Below are positions 37,971-47,733 of a DNA stretch of 64,000 nt, piece after piece. The notes beneath the pieces are model-generated. The model was not told the DNA's origin, made no database searches, and was given only the letters and a program-made list of their open reading frames with translations. Position 1 is the stretch's first letter. Each line of letters starts with the position of its first letter. The position numbers were made by a program, and so were the translations under genes. The DNA is from an uncultured Schlesneria sp. (lineage in GTDB: Bacteria; Planctomycetota; Planctomycetia; Planctomycetales; Planctomycetaceae): assembly GCA_903899985.1 (NCBI GenBank), contig CAIULL010000099.1, positions 1-64,000 of the forward strand. Direction: 5' to 3'.

Positions 37971-38017
37971 AAGTTGGCAGCAGCAACTCAAAAAACGCTG
38001 ATCGTTAGGGCTGGATC

Positions 38018-38857
38018 ATGCAGAGTGGCATTTATGAAGGGACGGTTCGGCACCGACGATTCGAGCCCGTCAGGCACGAATTTCGCGCGTCTCTCTTTTT
38101 AATGTACCTCGATCTCAACGAACTTCCTGATCTGTTTCAAGGTCGGTGGTTCTGGTCGAATGAAAAATGGAATCTCGCCACGTTTCGTCGGCGTGATCAT
38201 TTTGGTGACACGACTCTGCCGCTGGACGAATCAGTCCGAAATCTTGTCGAAGATCAAACCGGTAATCGCCCCTCAGGACCTATTCGGCTGCTGACGCATT
38301 TGAGTTATTGGGGATACTGCTTCAACCCGTTAACCCTGTTTTTTTGTTTCGATGTCACTGGAAACAAAATTGAATGCATTGTCGCCGAAGTCACGAATAC
38401 CCCATGGCAAGAACGACACTGCTATGTGTTACCCGTTGTCGATTCAAAGCAGAATTCTCCGCCGCGTTCACCAGCCGAACCCGAAAAGCATCAGTTTCTT
38501 TTTGCCAAATCGTTTCATGTTTCGCCATTCATGACGATGGACTATGAGTATCGCTGGAATCTCGTTGGCCCAAGCCGCCAGATTGTGCTTCAGGCTGAAA
38601 ATTGGCAGAGTGAGCAGGTGCGTTTTGATGCGACATTAAATCTGAAGCGACGGGAAATCACGACCTGGTCGCTTGCAAGAGTTCTTGCGTTGTATCCATT
38701 GATGACAGCACAAGTTATGGCCAATATCTATTGGCAGGCATTCCGACTGTGGTGGAAACGTATTCCGTACGTTCCTCATCCCGAAAGTAGTCGATTGGAC
38801 GAATCAGATAAGATTCCCCAAACGGAAACTCCGACCGAAGATCCCAGCGAGAACTGA
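38018..38857 (+). CDS. DUF1365 family protein
   Basis: A 279-residue protein. Family signatures: [20 protein letters not shown] at the start, [20 protein letters not shown] in the middle, and [14 protein letters not shown]. No biochemical role is firmly known, but it is nearly always beside the COG2907 flavoprotein and a cyclopropane synthase, as here. The cfa gene begins four bases after its stop. Confidence 0.92.
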   Translation: MQSGIYEGTVRHRRFEPVRHEFRASLFLMYLDLNELPDLFQGRWFWSNEKWNLATFRRRDHFGDTTLPLDESVRNLVEDQTGNRPSGPIRLLTHLSYWGYCFNPLTLFFCFDVTGNKIECIVAEVTNTPWQERHCYVLPVVDSKQNSPPRSPAEPEKHQFLFAKSFHVSPFMTMDYEYRWNLVGPSRQIVLQAENWQSEQVRFDATLNLKRREITTWSLARVLALYPLMTAQVMANIYWQAFRLWWKRIPYVPHPESSRLDESDKIPQTETPTEDPSEN

Positions 38858-38861
38858 CGAC

Positions 38862-40157
38862 ATGAGCAGCATTACCGAATCGCAACCAACACTTCCTTTG
38901 GAAAGTTATTGCAGCGAACGCGATGTCTCACCTCGTTGTCTACGCGAAAAATTTGCCAGAAGCGCGGTTGTCTCGCGTCTGAAAGGGATCCAACAAGGAA
39001 AAATCACTCTCATAGAAGGATCGTCCCAGCAGACTTTTGGCCAGACAACGTCGAACTGCCCTCTTCATGTGGTTTTGACCGTTCATCGATCACGTTTTTA
39101 TCCTCGAGCGGCGTTCGGAGCTGACCTTGGTGCCGCAGAAGCGTTCATGGACGGTGATTGGTCCTGCGACAATTTGACTGACCTTGTCCGGATCCTCGTT
39201 ATCAATTCGCAATCAAAAGCCGCTAAACCGGGATGGCTCTCGTGGATGTTCGAGCCGCTTTATCAGATTTCTCATCGTCTGAATCGAAATTCCCGACGCG
39301 GAAGCCGCAAAAACATCGCCACCCATTACGATCTGGGGAACGATTTTTTCAAGCTGTTTCTCGATGAAACCATGATGTACTCATGCGGAATTTACGAAAA
39401 ACCCCAAAGCACGCTTTTTGACGCTTCAACGGCGAAAAATGAACGGATTTGCCAGAAGCTTCGTCTCTCGCCGCAGGACCACCTCCTCGAAATCGGAACC
39501 GGTTGGGGTGGATTTGCCCTGCATGCGGCGAGGAATTTCGGCTGCCGGGTGACAACGACGACGATTTCACAAGAACAGTTTGAATTGGCAACTCGTCGAA
39601 TCGCCGATGCGGGTTTGAGCGATCGCGTGACGGTCGTGAAGCAAGATTACCGGGACCTCAAAGGCCAGTACGACAAACTCGTTTCGATTGAAATGATTGA
39701 GGCTGTCGGCCATGAATTCTTTGACACTTATTTTCAATGCTGTAGTCGATTGTTGAAACCGGATGGCCTTTTCGTTCTGCAGGGAATCACGATCGCCGAC
39801 CAGCTTTATCAGGGCTACATTCGTAACGTCGATTTTATCCAGCGATACATCTTTCCCGGTGGGTGCCTCCCCTCGGTGACTCACGTCTGCAACGTACTGA
39901 CTCGCTCGACCGATTTACGTTTAACCCATCTGGAGGACTTCCCGGACCACTACGCCAGGACACTTCGCGACTGGCGGACTCGGTTCTTCGAACAGATTGC
40001 CGAAGTCAGACGACTCGGATTTGACGATCGCTTCATTCGGATGTGGGACTATTATCTCTGCTACTGTGAAGGGGCGTTTCTCGAACGAAACTGCGGACTT
40101 GTGCAGATGGTTCTCGCAAAGCCCGCCAGTCGCTCCAGTGCGTTCAATGTCAAATAA
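38862..40157 (+). CDS. cfa: Cyclopropane-fatty-acyl-phospholipid synthase family enzyme
   Basis: A 431-residue enzyme that transfers a methylene or methyl group from SAM to an unsaturated phospholipid acyl chain. N-terminal lipid-binding part (about 30-135), then ATHYDLGNDFFKLFLDE, the SAM motif LEIGTGWGGFALHAA, and SIEMIEAVGHEFFDTYF. GGCLPSVTH near the C-terminus is typical. Last gene of the operon from the sigma factor. It could be a true Cfa or a UfaM-like methylase of a methylated/furan fatty-acid route. Confidence 0.92.
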   Translation: MSSITESQPTLPLESYCSERDVSPRCLREKFARSAVVSRLKGIQQGKITLIEGSSQQTFGQTTSNCPLHVVLTVHRSRFYPRAAFGADLGAAEAFMDGDWSCDNLTDLVRILVINSQSKAAKPGWLSWMFEPLYQISHRLNRNSRRGSRKNIATHYDLGNDFFKLFLDETMMYSCGIYEKPQSTLFDASTAKNERICQKLRLSPQDHLLEIGTGWGGFALHAARNFGCRVTTTTISQEQFELATRRIADAGLSDRVTVVKQDYRDLKGQYDKLVSIEMIEAVGHEFFDTYFQCCSRLLKPDGLFVLQGITIADQLYQGYIRNVDFIQRYIFPGGCLPSVTHVCNVLTRSTDLRLTHLEDFPDHYARTLRDWRTRFFEQIAEVRRLGFDDRFIRMWDYYLCYCEGAFLERNCGLVQMVLAKPASRSSAFNVK

Positions 40158-40177
40158 CGAGCTGCAACAACAGCTCG
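40158..40177. terminator. Hairpin between convergent genes
   Basis: CGAGCTG-caacaa-CAGCTCG, a 7-bp perfect stem, sits between the cfa stop and the lipase stop. No T-tract on either side; a two-way terminator is plausible. Confidence 0.5.
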
Positions 40178-40184
40178 AACGTCA

Positions 40185-41051
40185 TTATTTCTTCCCCATC
40201 AGCTTATCGATCATGGTGTGATAGCTGGGCATCAGATGGGCCTCGACCGTTTGTGAGACCGCCTTCCAGACATCGTCAACCAAAGTTCCCTGAATGACTC
40301 CGTTGGCGGATCGACTCAAGAAATCAGCGAACAGTGCTGCTGAGGACGATGCGCCGGGCCCGACACCGGTCGACATCTCTTTCTGAACATGACCATAGTC
40401 GTTCGCAATCAGGCTCACCGTGGGAAGCTTCGGGACCGGATCGGGGCCATTCACGTACCGAAAAATCTTGCCGGCAAGTTCGCGATCAAAGGCCCTGGAC
40501 GCTTCGACGTTTCCAATCATCGGGCCGCCAAAGGTGTAAACCTGATGGACGTTCACGAATTTTCGCGTGAACAGCCAGGTACTCAAAACAGCCAAAGCAC
40601 CGCCGAGGCTGTGTCCGGTGATCCATAGCGGACGGTCGGCTCGTTTGATTTCGTCTTCAACGCCCGAAAACAACGGCAGCCAGATATCATCCAGGGCATT
40701 GATGAAACCTTGATGAAACCGCGCACCCACTCCGGCCGCAGCAAAATCCGTCCCCAGCCGACCGGTGGGTAGAATTAACAGGTTAACGGCATCGGAAAGC
40801 AGCCAGTCTTTCAGGCCCTCGAATGTTGTGGGAGACTCAGTTCCCCGAAAGGCGACAACGATATTATTCGCATTTTGTGCGATGTAAGCCTGAGTATTCC
40901 CCACGCTGATCAGTCGCGCATCGAGTCCCAGCTGTGCTGCAAATTCTGCTTTTCCGAGATCTTCAGGAAGATAGGCCAGCTCTGATGCCTTGGCCAGAGT
41001 CCTCGCATTTCGATGGTCACCGAAAGAATCTTCGTAGAGATCCAACACCAT
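40185..41051 (-). CDS. Lipase family protein (class 3)
   Basis: About 288 residues. Alpha/beta hydrolase of the fungal-type lipase 3 group: VVAFRGTESPTTFEGLKDWL, nucleophile Ser148 in WITGHSLGGALAVLS, acid in VNGPDPVPKLP, and a probable His in SYHTMIDK. No signal peptide. An upstream ATG at 41117 is possible but its Cys-rich extension is unlike the family. Convergent with cfa. Confidence 0.85.
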   Translation of the reverse strand: MVLDLYEDSFGDHRNARTLAKASELAYLPEDLGKAEFAAQLGLDARLISVGNTQAYIAQNANNIVVAFRGTESPTTFEGLKDWLLSDAVNLLILPTGRLGTDFAAAGVGARFHQGFINALDDIWLPLFSGVEDEIKRADRPLWITGHSLGGALAVLSTWLFTRKFVNVHQVYTFGGPMIGNVEASRAFDRELAGKIFRYVNGPDPVPKLPTVSLIANDYGHVQKEMSTGVGPGASSSAALFADFLSRSANGVIQGTLVDDVWKAVSQTVEAHLMPSYHTMIDKLMGKK

Positions 41052-41363
41052 TTTGCCACCCTGTCTGGAACTAAAACCTGTAAGTACGCAATCGACACAA
41101 GCACCGATTGCGTACATTCATCAAGTGACTGTAACCACAAACCAATCGGCGTGTTCGTCAGAGGCCTTGCGTATCATAATCAGCAGAGTGGCAAGAGACG
41201 AGCCGATTCGTGATGATATCGTTTTACGAATTTGGATCTCGTTACGTCGGAAGTTCGGGCCTTCGATCCCCGACCGCCGTCTTACGGAGAGCAGATCACA
41301 ATGCCAAACTAAGTGGCAAAGTGAGAGAGATTTACAAAAACCAGAAGAGGAAGAGTTTTTTCG
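41052..41363. other. Divergent intergenic region
   Basis: 312 bases between the lipase and the Dabb gene, read in opposite directions. It must contain both promoters. I see no gene and no clear consensus element. Confidence 0.45.
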
Positions 41364-41696
41364 ATGACTGATCACGCAAACCAATCAATGCTGGTCCACA
41401 ACGTCTTTTTCACGCTCAAGGAAGGTACTGCCGAAAACATCCAGAAACTGACCGACGCCTGTTTCAAGTACCTTAAAGATCATCCGGGGGTCGTTTTTTT
41501 CGGAGCTGGGCCGTTAGTCGCAGAGCTCGAACGTCCGGTCAATGATCGGGATTTCCACGTCGCTTTGCTGGTCGTTTTCAAGTCCAAACATGATCACGAT
41601 GTTTACCAGACCGCTCCGGCTCACTTGAAATTCATCGAAGAGAACAAGCCAACATGGGACAAGGTTCGCGTGTTCGACAATTACACGAAGGCGTGA
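41364..41696 (+). CDS. Dabb (stress-responsive alpha/beta barrel) protein
   Basis: A 110-residue dimeric ferredoxin-like barrel. Typical opening MLVHNVFFTLKEGTAENIQKL and ending HLKFIEENKPTWDKVRVFDN. Family members bind small hydrophobic molecules or catalyse cyclisation; no ligand can be assigned. GAAGAGGAAG lies well upstream. A strong hairpin follows at 41759. Confidence 0.88.
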   Translation: MTDHANQSMLVHNVFFTLKEGTAENIQKLTDACFKYLKDHPGVVFFGAGPLVAELERPVNDRDFHVALLVVFKSKHDHDVYQTAPAHLKFIEENKPTWDKVRVFDNYTKA

Positions 41697-42060
41697 GATC
41701 GAATTCGGCATGGTGGCCCTGATAGAAACGGCTTCACCACAATGCGTCGGACGTTTCAGACGATCCCAATCGCCCTGCGGGAACGATTGGGATCGTCAAC
41801 CCACGTGTCGTATCTCGTCCGCGCCGGTGGACGTGTGAAATCCCGTGCAATTGATCCGCACGGTATTCGACAAAAAAGGCTCAATTCGGTTTTGTCGTCT
41901 GCCGAGTGATTCCTTGTTGGGATAGAATGGTATGAGTTCGGATTGTTTCCGGACTTTCCGATATTTCCGACTGATGGGCCGGGGCAGGATGTTCATGCGG
42001 CCGAGGTTTGCGAGCGACGTCTTGATGGCTTATCTCGCCCAGCGGTGAATCGAAAATTGC
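41697..42060. other. Intergenic region upstream of HtrA gene
   Basis: 364 bases with the long hairpin at 41759-41797 and otherwise no gene. The frames open on both strands at 41796-42302 look like chance. Confidence 0.5.
41759..41797. terminator. 14-bp perfect stem-loop after Dabb gene
   Basis: GACGATCCCAATCG pairs exactly with CGATTGGGATCGTC around an 11-base loop that itself can form CCC-tgc-GGG. No T-tract follows. Either a structure-dependent terminator or an mRNA-stabilising 3' hairpin. Confidence 0.6.
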
Positions 42061-43548
42061 ATGCGACAACCAACGGCCCTGATTCTGTCTGCCGGTACTT
42101 TGATTGCAGGAATGATGATTGGCGCCGGCCTGATGTGGCTGCCGGTCAACCGCACTGTCCACGCCCAGAACCTGGACGGTGCGACGGCGGAAAGAATCTA
42201 CCGCGAACTCAGCACGGAAGGGTCGTCATTACAAGACGGAAGCGTGCTTCTCGCAAAAATCGCAGCCGTTACAACGCCGAGTGTTGTTCACATTCAATGT
42301 GAAAAACGAGTTCAAGGAGGCCGCGGAAGAGAAGAAGAAACCGGGTCGGGGGTGATCCTGACAAGCTCCAAAGCAAGCGGCTATTTCGTCGTCACCAATT
42401 GTCACGTCGTTGACAAGACCCCGGTCGATTCCATTTCGATTTCACTTTATGACGGCCGTGTCATTCAGCCAGAACGAGTCTATACCGATGCCGAATCGGA
42501 TATCGCAGTCCTGAAGATCGGAACCACGAATGTCACCGCGGCAAAGTGGGGAGACAGCCGAAAGGTCGACATCGGCCACATGGTCCTCGCCATGGGAAGC
42601 CCTTTCGGACTCAGCCGGTCGGTCACGCTCGGGATCATCAGTGCCCGTGGTCGGCGTAAACTGCAGCTCGGCCGTACGGAAGTCATCAATCAGGACTTCC
42701 TTCAGACAGATGCCGCGATTAATCCTGGGAATAGCGGAGGGCCGCTGATTGATCTTCAAGGGCGAGTGATCGGCATCAACACCGCTATTGCCACGTCCAG
42801 CGGGGGCAATGACGGGATTGGATTCAGCATACCGAGCTACCTGGCGCAGCGCGTCATGGATCAGCTGCTCGAACACGGAGTCGTACCGCGAGCCTGGATC
42901 GGGGTCAAACTGGATGAACATTTTGATATCAAAGTCGCCAACAAACTGAAATTGGATCGGGCCATGGGTGCACGAGTCAATGAGGTTTATGAAAACTCTC
43001 CCGCGTCGCGCGCCGGATTGCAGCTAGGCGACGTCGTCTTGAACTTTGACGGATATGATGTTCAAGATCATGACCATTTAATCAATCTTGTCAGCCTGTC
43101 ACCGATTGGAAAACAAATCCGCATGTCTGTCTGGCGGGCTCAGAAAAAGGTGACACTTTCGATCGTACTCGCCGACCGCAGCGATCTGCGAAAAACCAGC
43201 GAGGCGCCCCCACAGCAAGGTCGAGGCGTTCCCGTTCGGCCCATGGGTTTAATCGTGCATCCCTTGGACGGAGACCTGGCAGAACAACTGGGGCATCAAC
43301 GAACATCACGTGGCCTGCTTGTATTGAAAGTCGAACGGGGCAGTACGCTCAGCGGCGACCTGGAGGCTTATGATGTCCTTGAAGCGGTTGGCCGCACGCC
43401 GGTGGCAAGCCTCGATGACCTGAGTCAGGCACTCGAACAAAATGCATACAGCGAATCCGTGATTCTCAAGATTCATCGGACCTCGCAGTCTGAAGCGAAA
43501 AACCAACTCGTTATCTGGCACAAGTGGATTGCATCCAGACCTCAATAG
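42061..43548 (+). CDS. HtrA/DegP-type periplasmic serine protease with two PDZ domains
   Basis: A 495-residue envelope protease. Signal anchor at 7-35 (ILSAGTLIAGMMIGAGLMWL). Trypsin-like domain with full triad: H115 in VTNCHVVDK, D147 in ESDIAVLKI, S225 in NPGNSGGPLI. First PDZ at about 275-365 (ARVNEVYENSPASRAGLQLG), second, more diverged, at about 395-490 (LLVLKVERGSTLSGDLEAYD). It likely degrades or refolds misfolded exported proteins. Convergent with the reductase gene at 43589. Confidence 0.92.
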   Translation: MRQPTALILSAGTLIAGMMIGAGLMWLPVNRTVHAQNLDGATAERIYRELSTEGSSLQDGSVLLAKIAAVTTPSVVHIQCEKRVQGGRGREEETGSGVILTSSKASGYFVVTNCHVVDKTPVDSISISLYDGRVIQPERVYTDAESDIAVLKIGTTNVTAAKWGDSRKVDIGHMVLAMGSPFGLSRSVTLGIISARGRRKLQLGRTEVINQDFLQTDAAINPGNSGGPLIDLQGRVIGINTAIATSSGGNDGIGFSIPSYLAQRVMDQLLEHGVVPRAWIGVKLDEHFDIKVANKLKLDRAMGARVNEVYENSPASRAGLQLGDVVLNFDGYDVQDHDHLINLVSLSPIGKQIRMSVWRAQKKVTLSIVLADRSDLRKTSEAPPQQGRGVPVRPMGLIVHPLDGDLAEQLGHQRTSRGLLVLKVERGSTLSGDLEAYDVLEAVGRTPVASLDDLSQALEQNAYSESVILKIHRTSQSEAKNQLVIWHKWIASRPQ

Positions 43549-43588
43549 TCTGCGTTTCTAAGACCTTCTTGCAACCTGCTCGCTGAAA

Positions 43589-44593
43589 TTAATTCTCAAG
43601 CCCGGCAGACGCGCGGGGAATTTCGACGATCACTTTGCCGAACACGTTTTCGCGTAATTTTTCGAAAGCGGCTGCCGCATTCTCCAGCGGAAATCGCTGG
43701 TCGATAATCGGGCGAGCTTGGGTGCGGTTCATCAAGTCAACGATCTGCTCCCACGCCGATTGCGCCTGCTGAGGAGTGTCATCCGTGACAAGAACTCCGT
43801 GAATCGAAGCCCGTTTGAACATTAGGGCGGGAATTGGAATCGTTCCTTCGACTCCACCCAGAACACCCACGACGCTGACTCGCCCGTGAAGACCCAGCAA
43901 ATGGACTGACGTTGCGAGTGACGTCCCGCCGACGTTTTCGACAACCAGGGAAACTCCTTTGGCTTTCACGGCATCGCAGATTTTTTCCTTTAAATGCGGG
44001 TCATCGGGGGCGAAAACGTGGTGTGCTCCAATCTGGTGAAGTTGCGAACGCTTGGCGTCGGAACGGGACAGGGCGACAACAGTGGCTCCAGCAGAACGGG
44101 CTAATTGGATTGCAGCAAGTCCGACGCCGCCGGAAGCCCCCGTCACGACGACTGACTGGCCAGCCTTCAGGCCACCCAGATCAAACAGGGCTTTCCAGGC
44201 GGTATGAAACACAAGCGGCGCGGCAGCCGCTTCGGCATCGGTCCATGCTTCGGGCTTTCGAGCCAGGTTTTCTGCTGCGATCCACTGCTGTTCGCACAGG
44301 GTTCCGTTTGTGAGATCGGTTGTTGAGGTTTGAAGCACCACGACCGCGTCACCCGGCTGCCATTTACCAAGGCTGTCACCTCGAACAACGACACCGCAGG
44401 CATCTCGGCCTGAAATGAACGGCGGCTTGGGTCCGCCAGGATATTTTCCTTCGATCTGGAAATTGTCGGCCGGGTTCAGACCAACGGCGTGAATCCTCAC
44501 CAGTACATCATCGGGCCGACCTTCCCGTAATTCGATCGGGGTCAATTGTGTATGAGACCAGCCACCTGGCGGTGAAGTGACAAGAGCGTGCAT
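43589..44593 (-). CDS. NADPH:quinone reductase-like zinc-type dehydrogenase
   Basis: A 334-residue medium-chain dehydrogenase/reductase. GroES-like part with VGLNPADNFQIEGKYPG and GRDACGVVVRGDSLG; Rossmann part with VVVTGASGGVGLAAIQLA. Structural zinc cysteines are not evident, so it belongs with the zinc-free quinone oxidoreductases. Substrate unknown. It follows the gene at 44613 by 19 bases on the same strand. Confidence 0.88.
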   Translation of the reverse strand: MHALVTSPPGGWSHTQLTPIELREGRPDDVLVRIHAVGLNPADNFQIEGKYPGGPKPPFISGRDACGVVVRGDSLGKWQPGDAVVVLQTSTTDLTNGTLCEQQWIAAENLARKPEAWTDAEAAAAPLVFHTAWKALFDLGGLKAGQSVVVTGASGGVGLAAIQLARSAGATVVALSRSDAKRSQLHQIGAHHVFAPDDPHLKEKICDAVKAKGVSLVVENVGGTSLATSVHLLGLHGRVSVVGVLGGVEGTIPIPALMFKRASIHGVLVTDDTPQQAQSAWEQIVDLMNRTQARPIIDQRFPLENAAAAFEKLRENVFGKVIVEIPRASAGLEN

Positions 44594-44612
44594 GATTAAC
44601 CACCCGTGGCAT

Positions 44613-46109
44613 TCAAACTTTACGACGATGACTCAGTCGTTGTGCAATGATCTGCTCAACGATCGGCTTGGGGCTCCCATCGGCACGCAAAAGTCCCGCA
44701 TGGGGAATGCTGTGAGGATCAGCATCAGAAAACTGAGGGAAAAAGACACCTGCCACGCGTGGCTTGGCGACCAGCAATTCGAGCATCAGATTCAGCCATT
44801 TTGCCTGTTGATCGTCGTCGCACGGACCATCCCAGACGCGCGGATTAACGTTGATCTCTGATCGAGCGTTTGGGTCTGGACTGGCCGATGAAGGAGACGC
44901 CAGCGTCACGAAGATCGGGATGTCCAGAATCGTCCAGGCATCGATCAATCGAGAGCATTCCAGCAGATCGCGCCTGGCCGATCCGAACGACTTAAAACCG
45001 TTGGCAATTTCAAGATTCACACCGGACAAACCGACACCGGATCGGAGCAGTGCGTCAACAACTTGTAGCGGCGATAAGCGAAGTAACCCTCGCGACTGAT
45101 AGTCACCCCAGGGCTGATCGACGCGAACAACCAGTTGAGCGTCTTCATCAACCTGCCGAGCCACGTCGAAAACTCGAGCGGCCAGAGTGAGGCGACTCTC
45201 TTCGGTCAGGTTCAGAACTCCACCCGTGTTGATTCGACTGCAGATTTCCCAGACGTGGATGCGACCGAAATACCGCGAGATTGCGGTTTCTACAAAATCA
45301 CAAACAAAGCTTTGCAGGTTAAAGACGTCATGCTCCCAGCGAGCCAGCCAGGTCGGCAAGCCGCCAGGGCCAAGATCAAGCAAAGGGCCCCCTCGGACCA
45401 TCTGCTTTTGTGATTCGCACCATTCGATTTGCCGGTCGACCGAGTCCCAGTTGTACTCACCTTCGACTTCCTCAATCGTGGTCCAGGGAATCGAGACGGT
45501 GGCCGAGTTGAACATTTCATTGAACATCCCGGAATCCGTTGCCGATGGGATTGCTCCCATCAATTCACAGCCGATTGAAACGGGAAGAGTTCCGAACCGT
45601 TGTAACCGACCGGCTAGTGCCTGGGCGGCATAAGATCGTGTCAGAATTTCCGCAGCCTCGCAGGCATATCGAATGGCATCGTTCGCCAGAGCACTGGATT
45701 CTTCTGGCTGGTTCTGTGATGCAGCAGCACGAGAAAACGCGCGGTGAGCGGCTCGATTTGGATCATTGAATTCCGGCGGGATCTTCAGGCCAGCCAGTTC
45801 CCACTGAGCCGACTGATTTCGAACTTGAACGATCTTTCCCCGAGCAAGTTCAACGGCTAAGAGGTAAGGCTCTTCGCGCTCAGGCAATGACGCCGTCGGG
45901 ATAACGATGCGACCAAATCCCTGCACCGGCCAGACAACATGAAATTTGGCACTTTCCGAAGAAGTTCGACGACAACCCACAATGTTATTGAGGATCTCGA
46001 TCCGGGTGGGAAAGATTCGCCCGTCGGCACCTGATAAATATCCCGCATGAACTTCTGGCCAGTCACTGAGCAGGTTAGCCGGGTAGACAGCAAACCGAAT
46101 CAACCCCAT
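44613..46109 (-). CDS. GH10-xylanase-like TIM barrel without catalytic glutamates
   Basis: A 498-residue protein, no signal peptide. An N-terminal beta region (about 1-150) precedes a barrel resembling family 10 xylanases (FNSATVSIPWTTIEEVEGEYNWDSVDRQ is the -WTTIEEVEGEYNWDSVDRQ entry strand). Where GH10 has WDVVNE the protein reads VWEICSRIN, replacing the acid/base Glu with Arg; where GH10 has TELD it reads IFVTLASPS, losing the nucleophile. It may bind sugars without cutting them. Such proteins recur in planctomycetes; function unknown. Confidence 0.75.
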   Translation of the reverse strand: MGLIRFAVYPANLLSDWPEVHAGYLSGADGRIFPTRIEILNNIVGCRRTSSESAKFHVVWPVQGFGRIVIPTASLPEREEPYLLAVELARGKIVQVRNQSAQWELAGLKIPPEFNDPNRAAHRAFSRAAASQNQPEESSALANDAIRYACEAAEILTRSYAAQALAGRLQRFGTLPVSIGCELMGAIPSATDSGMFNEMFNSATVSIPWTTIEEVEGEYNWDSVDRQIEWCESQKQMVRGGPLLDLGPGGLPTWLARWEHDVFNLQSFVCDFVETAISRYFGRIHVWEICSRINTGGVLNLTEESRLTLAARVFDVARQVDEDAQLVVRVDQPWGDYQSRGLLRLSPLQVVDALLRSGVGLSGVNLEIANGFKSFGSARRDLLECSRLIDAWTILDIPIFVTLASPSSASPDPNARSEINVNPRVWDGPCDDDQQAKWLNLMLELLVAKPRVAGVFFPQFSDADPHSIPHAGLLRADGSPKPIVEQIIAQRLSHRRKV

Positions 46110-46380
46110 CGCTGCACCGGCCTGCTTGTAAGAGAAAGGAACTCAAAATCCGGCGAGTCTGCGACCTGAAAGCCTATGCCTGCAGGAACATCACAATCAA
46201 ACAAGCCGGTGTGAACATGGGAAAAATAAAAACAGATGGCTGGCGGACCAAACCACCAAATATCAGTGTAGTACTGGCGGCCACGTTGTTCAACTAGTCC
46301 GACGTCTGGTAGTCTTTTTTGAAAATCTCTGTGCCAAATGTTTTACATTGAGAATTTTCCTCAGACGATGACATCACCCT

Positions 46381-47265
46381 ATGAACACGTTACTAAAAAG
46401 TGAGATCCCCGGTCGAAATCCGATTCGTGGTAAAGTTCGTGACGTCTACGATTTCGGCGATCGGCTGCTGATTGTGGCAACCGATCGAATCAGTGCGTTC
46501 GACTGGATCCTTCCGACCGGTATCCCCGATAAGGGGCGTGTCCTGACACAACTAAGCCGCTTCTGGTTTGACCTGCTGCAGGTGCCACATCATCTGTTAA
46601 GTATGAATGCTGCTGACCTTCCGTTGCCAGACGGCACCGACATTGCCGCGCTGGATGGCCGCAGCATGGTGGTCCGGAAAACAAAAGTCTTTCCCATTGA
46701 ATGCGTTGTGCGCGGGTATCTGTCCGGCTCAGGCTGGAAAGAATATCAGTCGAGCCATACGGTTTGCGGGCTTTCATTGCCATCAGGTTTACGTGAAAGC
46801 GACCGATTGCCAGACCCGATTTTTACACCCGCCACGAAAGCCGAAACCGGCCACGACGAAAACATCTCGTTCGAACGGATGTCGACAATCATCGGTGATG
46901 AACATGCGGTCCGGTTGCGTGAATTCAGCATGCAGGTCTACACCAAGGCCGCCGACTACGCGAAGGCTCGTGGAATCATTATCGCCGACACAAAATTCGA
47001 GTTTGGAGTCGTGAATGACTCGATCATCCTGATTGATGAAGTCTTAACGCCCGACAGCTCGCGCTTCTGGCCGGCCGACCAATTTTCACCCGGCAAATCG
47101 CAACCGAGTTTTGACAAGCAATTTGTCCGCGACTGGCTGGAAACAACCTCCTGGGACAAGAACAGTCCGCCACCCGCACTTCCAGATCGTGTCGTGGAAG
47201 GGACTCGCGATAAGTACATCGATGCATACGAGCGTTTGACGGGAACGACATTTCCCTGGAAATGA
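46381..47265 (+). CDS. purC: Phosphoribosylaminoimidazole-succinocarboxamide synthase
   Basis: A 294-residue enzyme of purine biosynthesis that joins CAIR and aspartate using ATP. Markers: [74 protein letters not shown] and SRFWPADQ. It belongs to the SAICAR synthetase group of about 290-305 residues. The membrane gene follows after nine bases. Confidence 0.95.
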   Translation: MNTLLKSEIPGRNPIRGKVRDVYDFGDRLLIVATDRISAFDWILPTGIPDKGRVLTQLSRFWFDLLQVPHHLLSMNAADLPLPDGTDIAALDGRSMVVRKTKVFPIECVVRGYLSGSGWKEYQSSHTVCGLSLPSGLRESDRLPDPIFTPATKAETGHDENISFERMSTIIGDEHAVRLREFSMQVYTKAADYAKARGIIIADTKFEFGVVNDSIILIDEVLTPDSSRFWPADQFSPGKSQPSFDKQFVRDWLETTSWDKNSPPPALPDRVVEGTRDKYIDAYERLTGTTFPWK

Positions 47266-47274
47266 GACACTGCC

Positions 47275-47733
47275 GTGAGACGCCTGACTATTTTCTTCAG
47301 CCTGATGTCGTGGTGGATGCGTCTGCAAATCCTGGTAATGATCCTGTTCATGATCTTTCAATTCAGGTTTGACGTTCGCAGAGGATTCTGGCCCGTTGCG
47401 GTCGCGATTTTCATCGTAACCTGGCTCGTCGGCTGGCTGTTGATGAAGTTGATGATCGCTTATCCGCGACCAGCGTTTAAGATCTGGAGCTCGCTGGCTG
47501 GTGTCATCCTGTTCGTGCTTTTAACGATGTACATTCAGGCGAGGGGCCAACGATGGTGGTTCAAACTGGGAGCCCATTTCGGACGCGAAATTGTCATCGG
47601 ACTTTATCTGAGTTGCGGATATTGGTTCCTTTCAGAATTGCGTCTTCTGCAAGACCGCCCGAAGATAGAATCTGAACGCGAGCAAGACATTTTCCCGCCT
47701 GCTTATGACGAAAGTCGTCTGACGAATGAGTAA
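47275..47733 (+). CDS. Hypothetical membrane protein between purC and pyrF
   Basis: A 152-residue integral membrane protein with about four spans ([60 protein letters not shown]) and an acidic cytoplasmic tail. Start GTG. Overlaps pyrF by eight bases, so coupled with it. No family recognised. Confidence 0.65.
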   Translation: MRRLTIFFSLMSWWMRLQILVMILFMIFQFRFDVRRGFWPVAVAIFIVTWLVGWLLMKLMIAYPRPAFKIWSSLAGVILFVLLTMYIQARGQRWWFKLGAHFGREIVIGLYLSCGYWFLSELRLLQDRPKIESEREQDIFPPAYDESRLTNE

